A stretch of 9,851 bases of DNA from an uncultured Pseudomonadota bacterium. GTDB taxonomy: Bacteria; Pseudomonadota; Gammaproteobacteria; Burkholderiales; SG8-39. The notes beneath the pieces are model-generated. The model was not told the origin of the DNA. It saw only the letters and a program-made list of their open reading frames with translations, and did not search any database. The stretch is taken from assembly GCA_903895005.1 (NCBI GenBank), contig CAITSH010000264.1, positions 1-9,851 of the forward strand, in the 5' to 3' direction. A program made the position numbers and the translations under genes. This document shows, piece by piece, positions 5,608 to 9,851 of this stretch. Each line of letters begins with the position of its first letter. Within the stretch, counting starts at the first letter, position 1.

Positions 5608-5917
5608 GCTGGTTTCCTCTCGGTGCCTGGGTGTGCCGCACTGCTCCAAGTGCGTTGTGCGGTGGTACAAGCCGCGTGGTACAGGCTTAGCCTGGACGAT
5701 ACGGGTGGCACAGCGTAGCGTTGCCGCACTGTGTCGACGGTGCGGCAACGCACATACACTCAAAATTAGTTTGAATGCCGCAGTTTTTTTCCCGAGGTCC
5801 GGGAAAGGGCGTGGTGGTCGGCGCATTGCATGCCGCAGCAGCCGGGTGAATCGCTTGGAAAGCCCCGCCAGTCGGGCGTTTCCAGCGTATGCCGGCGGGC
5901 GCAGGCGTCCGGGCGGA
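5608..5917. other. Intergenic region with inverted and direct repeats
   Basis: About 310 bases upstream of the small heptad gene and downstream of the deacetylase remnant, with no supported gene. It contains a 14-bp-period direct repeat of gtggtaca (5659-5686), a 12-bp perfect inverted repeat (5718-5751) and a 7-bp hairpin tttcccg/cgggaaa (5788-5806) preceded by T's on the plus strand. Confidence 0.5.
5718..5751. repeat. 12-bp perfect inverted repeat
   Basis: gcgttgccgcac (5718-5729) and gtgcggcaacgc (5740-5751) around a 10-base spacer, about 110 bases upstream of the small heptad protein ATG. No T-tract on either strand, so a regulatory or leader structure is likelier than a terminator. Confidence 0.7.
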
Positions 5918-6271
5918 CTACGCGGAAAGCATTGACGCGGCGTGCGCCGCGATGTCGCCGGCCCGCGCGAACCACACGTGTTCGCGTTGCGCCGCCATGT
6001 GTGCAACGGCGCGGCGCAGGTGCGCCAGGCGAAAGGCGTGTCCCGCGAGGTAGGGGCGCAGCGACAGGTTGATCGCCAGTGGTTCATTTTTCGACTGGCG
6101 CAGCATTTCGTCGAACTGGTCGATCAGCATGTCACCCCATTGCGCCGGCGGCACCTTGGCGCCGTGCAATGCGCTGATGTCATTGGTCGGTCGGGCGTAG
6201 GGAATCGATAACAGCCGGCCGGCGCGGGTGGCCAGCCACACCGGCTGCTCGTCCATGGAGATTCTTTTCAT
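5918..6271 (-). pseudogene. C-terminal remnant of a polysaccharide deacetylase/allantoinase-like gene
   Basis: The 117 codons from the ATG at 6271 match the C-terminal third of PuuE/allantoinase-like polysaccharide deacetylases: DEQPVWLATRAGRLLSIPY, then a ND pair, DMLIDQFDEMLRQS, a LRPYLAGHAFRLAHLRRA segment and a closing VWFARAGDIAAH. In intact proteins of about 300 residues this follows the NodB catalytic domain with its Asp and His metal ligands. None of that is present: upstream of residue 7 (E) the frame stays open to 6586 but encodes unrelated sequence, and no Shine-Dalgarno precedes the ATG. I read it as a 5'-deleted gene whose catalytic domain was lost, perhaps when the operon at 6523 arrived. 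A functional small protein is possible but unlikely. Confidence 0.75.
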
Positions 6272-6522
6272 ATGACTACATAAGCAGTCGCAATGCCAGC
6301 GGCGGGCATCGCGACCGGCGACCGTGCCGGGGCCGCCGTGGCGCGAATTGTTGGTATAAAAACAATCCACTGCGCTAGTCCGGGCAGGTTTGTCCGGGGT
6401 TTCCCAATCGGCCGGGCACAAGGTGGTGCGGTTGCGCCTCACGCTGGTGCGCCTGACGGCGCCGGCATGACGGGGCGGGAATGAATTGCAAAGACCTGCG
6501 CGCGCTTTCATAATCGGGCGCC
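6272..6522. other. Divergent intergenic region upstream of the hydrolase-ligase operon
   Basis: Holds the operon promoter at its right end and a short inverted repeat, attgtt (6347-6352) and aacaat (6361-6366), that encloses TATAAA (6355-6360). No remnant of the missing deacetylase N-terminus is recognisable on either strand. Confidence 0.4.
6486..6514 (+). promoter_or_regulatory. Sigma-70-type promoter of the hydrolase-ligase operon
   Basis: TTGCAA (6486-6491), a 17-base spacer and CATAAT (6509-6514; 5 of 6). Transcription should start near 6521, one to three bases from the ATG at 6523, which has no Shine-Dalgarno. Confidence 0.55.
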
Positions 6523-7779
6523 ATGCCTGAAGAGCCTCCCGATTTGGACGACCCTGTCGCAGCACGCCTTGCACCCCACCTGTCACGCAGCCGCGTTTGT
6601 ACGGTTTTCCAGGAGCTGGTGCGCGTACCCAGCCCGCAGACCGACCTGCTTGAAGCCGAACCGCAGTTGCGCGAGTTCATGAAGTCCGCGCTGATGCCGC
6701 GCCTGCCCGCCTTGGGCATGGCAGGGGCGCGCATTGACGCAATGGGCAATCTCATTGCCGAAACCGGTGCGGGCCGTTCCGGGCGTTCGCTGATGCTGGT
6801 CAGTCACGCAATGAACCAACCGCCTGCGAGCATGCCCGAGCCTTACGGCGGCAAGGTCATCGACGCCACCGCACACGGGCTACCCGGCGAGGCGGTGCTG
6901 GGCAAGGGGGCGAGCGAACAAAAAGGCACCATGGCGGCGATGATCCACGCCATCGAGGCGGTGAAGGCTGCGGGCATTGAAATCGACGGACGGCTCGCCT
7001 TTATTTGCTGCGTGTCGGGAGAGACCGGCAAGCACGACGCCATCCGGCACGTGGTCGAGCATGAGAAGGTTCGCGCCGACTTCGCCTTTGTGTACGGCAA
7101 CAGCCTCAAGCTGCAACTGGGAAATCGCGGACGCGTCGATGTGAAGGTGATTGTGCGCGGCACCCCGGCGCATTCGAGCCGCCCCGAGACCGGTGCCAAT
7201 GCCGTGACCGGTGCAATGGAGGTGTTGCGCCGCCTCGCGGAGCAGATTCCGAATGAGCGCAAGCACCCGGATCTGGGTACGGCCTGGCTGAGCTGCAATC
7301 GCATGGAAAGTTTTCCGCGCTCGACGCACACCATCCAGGATCGCTGCGAAATCGGACTTGACCGCCGCCTGCTGCCCGGAGAAGACCCGGACGCGGCACT
7401 GGCCGAAATCGCGCGCGTGGCCGGATCGGTCAACGGTTGGCCCGACCCGGTATCGGGCAAGCCGCTCAAGGTGGAAATTGAAAAAGGCCCGGAGATGTAC
7501 CCGAGCCTCGTGGCGCGGGACGCGCCCATTGTTGCCTTGCTCGCCTCAGGCTGTAAGGCGATGCTTGGCGCAGCTCCGGAAAGTTTTTACGGACAGTCGG
7601 CGCATGACCAGGGCTATCTCAATGCCGTGGGCATTCCGGCGGTGAATTTTGGATCGGGTGAGCAGGACTTTGCGCACACCGATCTTGACATGGCGTCGGT
7701 GGACAAGACCTTCGACGCCGCCAAAGTGTATGCGTGGATGATAGCGAGCTATCTCGGCGCGAAAGGACAGGAATCTTGA
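6523..7779 (+). CDS. M20-family (peptidase/deacylase-like) hydrolase with altered metal-site residues
   Basis: A 418-residue cytoplasmic protein of the M20/M25/M40 superfamily, which includes acetylornithine deacetylase, DapE and carboxypeptidase G2 and hydrolyses N-acyl amino acids or peptides with one or two metals. Seen: MLVSHAMNQPP (91-101) at the first-ligand site, GKGASEQKGT (127-136), CCVSGETGKHD (162-172), GNRGRVDVKV then GTPAHSSRPETGANAV (213-228) of the lid/dimerisation domain, and DFAHTDLD (382-389) with the last His ligand, H385. By eye, the HxD aspartate is Met97, the bridging aspartate is Glu132, the catalytic-base position is Gly166 and the fourth ligand falls in GNS (192-194). 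The MxxPxxMxxP and EQKG forms recall a conserved subfamily, so this may be divergence rather than decay. Translationally coupled to the CoA ligase by a TTGA overlap. Confidence 0.85.
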   Translation: MPEEPPDLDDPVAARLAPHLSRSRVCTVFQELVRVPSPQTDLLEAEPQLREFMKSALMPRLPALGMAGARIDAMGNLIAETGAGRSGRSLMLVSHAMNQPPASMPEPYGGKVIDATAHGLPGEAVLGKGASEQKGTMAAMIHAIEAVKAAGIEIDGRLAFICCVSGETGKHDAIRHVVEHEKVRADFAFVYGNSLKLQLGNRGRVDVKVIVRGTPAHSSRPETGANAVTGAMEVLRRLAEQIPNERKHPDLGTAWLSCNRMESFPRSTHTIQDRCEIGLDRRLLPGEDPDAALAEIARVAGSVNGWPDPVSGKPLKVEIEKGPEMYPSLVARDAPIVALLASGCKAMLGAAPESFYGQSAHDQGYLNAVGIPAVNFGSGEQDFAHTDLDMASVDKTFDAAKVYAWMIASYLGAKGQES

Positions 7780-9344
7780 GCAAGCGTACTGAAAATCTCG
7801 GTTACTTTTTTGATGAATCCGTGGCGAAATTCCCGGACAAGGTCGCGGTCATCGACTTGTACGGCGGCGTCGAACGCCTGATCACCTATGCGCAGTTGGA
7901 TGAACGCGCCGACCGTGTCGCGGGCCTGCTTGAGGGGCTGGGCGTCCTTCCCGGCGAGCGCGTTGGCATGATCGTCGGCAATCGCGTCGAATTCCTGGAA
8001 ATATTTTTTGGTGCGATGCGCGCCGGCGTGATCCCGGTGGCCATCAATACCCGGCTTGCGCGCGACACCTTGAAGTTCATTCTCGAGGATGCGGAATGCA
8101 AGGCGGTGTTTGTCGAGCCGGCGACCCACGCCGACGCGATTGCGGTGGCGCAGGCCGCGCCCCTGGCGCATCGCATCGCCCTGGATGCCGCGCCGGCAGG
8201 ATGGCTCGAGTACGCCGCGGCGCGCGACGCCAGCCCGCGCCTCAAGGAGCCGCCGGTGCTGGCTCCGGACGCGCAGGCCTTCCAGCCCTACACCTCTGGT
8301 TCGACCGGCCTGCCCAAGGGCGCGATCATGACCCACTACGGCATGCTCTGGTACGTGGCGTACAACCAGCGCTACTGGCCGACCAAACCGGAGCAGCGCG
8401 GCCTGATTGCGCTGCCGCTGTTTCACAAAAACGCGATGCGCGGCACCGTCAAGCCCATGCTCTACGCCGGCGCGTCTTTCGTGCTGATGCCGGCCTACGA
8501 GCCGCGCTCTTATCTTGATGCGCTGGCTAAATACAAGTGCACCTACTCGCGCGGCGTGGCGGCGGTATTCACGATGTTCCTGCAGCATCGCGACCGGCTG
8601 GCCGAACTCGACTTGTCGCACCTCAAGGGTCTCACCATCGGATCGGCGGTCGTGACGCACGAGTTGATGGACGAAGTCGAGCGCGCCATTCCCGGTGTGA
8701 AGGTCAGCGAGAGCTACGGTCTGACCGAAGGCGGCAGTCCTTTCCGCGAACCGCTTGATGGCAGGGCGGTGCCGCGCGGTTCGCCCGGCGTGCATGCGCC
8801 CGAATACCAGATCCGCCTCGTCGGCCCCGACGGCAAGGATCGCGAGGACGAGGGCGAACTGTGGCTGAAGTCGCCTTATAACTGCCTCGGTTACCACAAG
8901 CGTCCAGAGGTCACGCGTGAAAAACTCGTCGATGGCTGGCTTCGTACGGGAGACATCATCCGGCGCGATGCCGAGGGCTTTTACTACTTCAAGAGCCGCG
9001 TCGATGACATGTTCTCTTGTGGCGGCGAGAACATCTACCCGAAGGAAGTCGAGGACTTGCTGTTCACGCACGCGGCGGTGGCCAACGCCGTGGTCGCGCC
9101 GGTGCCGCACGCGGTCAAGGGTTATGTGCCTGCCGCCTTCGTGGTGTTAAAGCGCGGTACCGAAGCCACAGCGGAAGAGATCAAGCAGTTTTGCCTAGAT
9201 AACGGGCCCAAGTACGCGCACCCGCGCTTTATCGAAATCATCGGCGAGAAGGACATGCCGCTCAACGGGGCGGGCAAAATAGACCGCAATCTCGCCCGCG
9301 ACCGGCTCACGGTCTTTGCGGGCGGGCGGGCAGTCGCGGGCTGA
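7776..9344 (+). CDS. Class I adenylate-forming acyl-CoA synthetase (AMP-dependent ligase)
   Basis: A 522-residue ANL-superfamily enzyme that activates a carboxylic acid with ATP and CoA via an acyl-adenylate. Motifs in order: P-loop YTSGSTGLPKG (172-182), LPLFHKN (213-219), ESYGLTEGG (312-320), GELWLKSP (360-367), DGWLRTGD (386-393), the hinge DDMFSCGGENIYPKEVE (410-426) and MPLNGAGKIDR (494-504) with the catalytic Lys501. Length is typical of medium-chain or aromatic CoA ligases; the acid cannot be named. The start is TTG at 7776, which overlaps the upstream stop as TTGA, with AGGA at 7764-7767 eight bases before it. An in-frame ATG at 7734 lies within the upstream gene and adds residues outside the family alignment. 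No signal or membrane segment. Confidence 0.93.
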   Translation: MSKRTENLGYFFDESVAKFPDKVAVIDLYGGVERLITYAQLDERADRVAGLLEGLGVLPGERVGMIVGNRVEFLEIFFGAMRAGVIPVAINTRLARDTLKFILEDAECKAVFVEPATHADAIAVAQAAPLAHRIALDAAPAGWLEYAAARDASPRLKEPPVLAPDAQAFQPYTSGSTGLPKGAIMTHYGMLWYVAYNQRYWPTKPEQRGLIALPLFHKNAMRGTVKPMLYAGASFVLMPAYEPRSYLDALAKYKCTYSRGVAAVFTMFLQHRDRLAELDLSHLKGLTIGSAVVTHELMDEVERAIPGVKVSESYGLTEGGSPFREPLDGRAVPRGSPGVHAPEYQIRLVGPDGKDREDEGELWLKSPYNCLGYHKRPEVTREKLVDGWLRTGDIIRRDAEGFYYFKSRVDDMFSCGGENIYPKEVEDLLFTHAAVANAVVAPVPHAVKGYVPAAFVVLKRGTEATAEEIKQFCLDNGPKYAHPRFIEIIGEKDMPLNGAGKIDRNLARDRLTVFAGGRAVAG

Positions 9345-9350
9345 CACGAC

Positions 9351-9390
9351 AAGGCGGCGCTGCGGCACTGCTTTACGTGCTCGCCTTTTT
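9351..9390 (+). terminator. Probable terminator of the hydrolase-ligase operon
   Basis: aaggcg (9351-9356) pairs with cgcctt (9382-9387), with an inner gcac/gtgc stem (9365-9368/9377-9380) and a T-run (9386-9390). It sits in the 52-base gap between converging genes. The stem is interrupted by an asymmetric bulge, so the call is moderate. Confidence 0.45.
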
Positions 9391-9396
9391 ACCGGT

Positions 9397-9851
9397 TCAT
9401 TCGGGCTGGATTTTTGCCGCCTTGATGGTACGCGTCATTTTTTCCAGATCGATGCGCACCAGCTCGTTGAGTTGCTGCGGGGTTCCCGCGTAGGGATCGG
9501 CGCCCAGCGACAAAAAGCGCTCGCGCAAGTCGGCGGACGCCAGCGCCTTGTTCAGCGTTTCATTCAGCTTGGCCACCACGGGGGCAGGCATGCCTGCCGG
9601 TCCGTGCAGCGAAACCCAGAAGCGCAGCGTCGCTTCTGGGAAACCTGCTTCGGCGAAGGTGGGCACATCGGGCAGGAGCGGCGAGCGTTTGTCAGACATA
9701 ACGGCGATGGCGCGCACCTTTCCGGCGCGCACATGCTGCAGCGCCGAGGGCAGTGTGTCGAACACCATGGATACGTTGCCCGAGAACATGTCCGGGTAGG
9801 CGAGGCCGGCACTCTTGTAGGGAATGTGCAGCAAGTCGGCGCTGATGGCAC
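9397..9851 (-). CDS. Bug/TctC-family solute-binding protein, 5' part outside the window
   Basis: The last 150 residues of a third Bug-type periplasmic binding protein; the reading frame stays open to the right edge, so the N-terminus and signal peptide are missing because of the window, not mutation. Seen in order: LLHIPYKSAG at the beginning, VSMVFDTLPSALQHVRAGKVRAIAV, SPLLPDVPTFAEAGFPEA, HGPAGMPAPVVAKLNE and a C-terminal KMTRTIKAAKIQPE, all characteristic of the C-terminal half of the family. The sequence differs from the other two Bug proteins of the window, so it is not a recent duplicate. It converges on the acyl-CoA synthetase gene, 52 bases apart. Ligand unknown. Confidence 0.93.
   Translation of the reverse strand, partial: AISADLLHIPYKSAGLAYPDMFSGNVSMVFDTLPSALQHVRAGKVRAIAVMSDKRSPLLPDVPTFAEAGFPEATLRFWVSLHGPAGMPAPVVAKLNETLNKALASADLRERFLSLGADPYAGTPQQLNELVRIDLEKMTRTIKAAKIQPE

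Noticed and set aside
5788..5806. tttcccg/cgggaaa hairpin as a terminator
   Set aside because: The T-run precedes the stem on the plus strand and becomes A's on the minus strand, so it is in the wrong place for either direction.
7749..9110. A 453-codon minus-strand open frame opposite the CoA ligase
   Set aside because: Arg/His-rich composition and no recognisable domain. The plus strand carries all adenylate-forming motifs.
1..9851. tRNA, rRNA, insertion sequences, transposases, phage genes or a CRISPR array
   Set aside because: None seen on either strand: no cloverleaf with a TTCRANNC arm, no transposase motifs and no terminal inverted repeats with target duplications.

Overview
This GC-rich window looks like the chromosome of a betaproteobacterium, most likely Burkholderiales. 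The main reason is three separate 'Bug' (TctC-like) periplasmic solute-binding protein genes with no TctA/TctB membrane partners, an expansion typical of Bordetella, Achromobacter and Polaromonas relatives. The assignment is by family content only; there is no rRNA or tRNA to confirm it.

Layout. (1) 78-1055, minus: Bug protein 1. (2) 1309-1788, plus: a TspO/MBR membrane protein behind a good -10 box and a 9-bp-period GC-rich repeat. Its stop codon abuts, tail to tail, the stop of a small exported unknown protein (1789-2157, minus). (3) 2413-2628, plus: a 71-residue putative lipoprotein. (4) 2629-3389: about 760 bases without a convincing protein gene. They hold a terminator and two homologous intrinsic-terminator units, each preceded by a CCTCCTCC stretch. 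I read these as a tandem pair of small RNA genes, and they are the most interesting item here. (5) 3390-3848, minus: a secreted Ala/Lys-rich low-complexity protein with a UUCG terminator. (6) 4239-5237, plus: Bug protein 2, with a strong Shine-Dalgarno and a terminator that works in both directions. (7) 5404-5607, minus: a 67-residue His/Ala heptad protein. (8) 5918-6271, minus: the C-terminal third of a polysaccharide deacetylase/allantoinase-like protein, apparently a gene remnant. (9) 6523-9344, plus: a two-gene operon of an M20-type hydrolase with altered metal-site residues and an acyl-CoA synthetase that starts on TTG overlapping the upstream stop. A consensus-like promoter sits so close to the first ATG that the mRNA is predicted to be leaderless. 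(10) 9397 to the right edge, minus: Bug protein 3, truncated by the window.

Working together (inference). The M20-type protein and the CoA ligase look like a catabolic pair: hydrolysis or binding of a conjugated acid, then CoA activation. Nearby Bug proteins could bind such carboxylated substrates in the periplasm. The two small RNAs carry anti-Shine-Dalgarno sequence complementary to the strong ribosome binding sites of Bug 1 and Bug 2, so local or global translational control is conceivable but untested.
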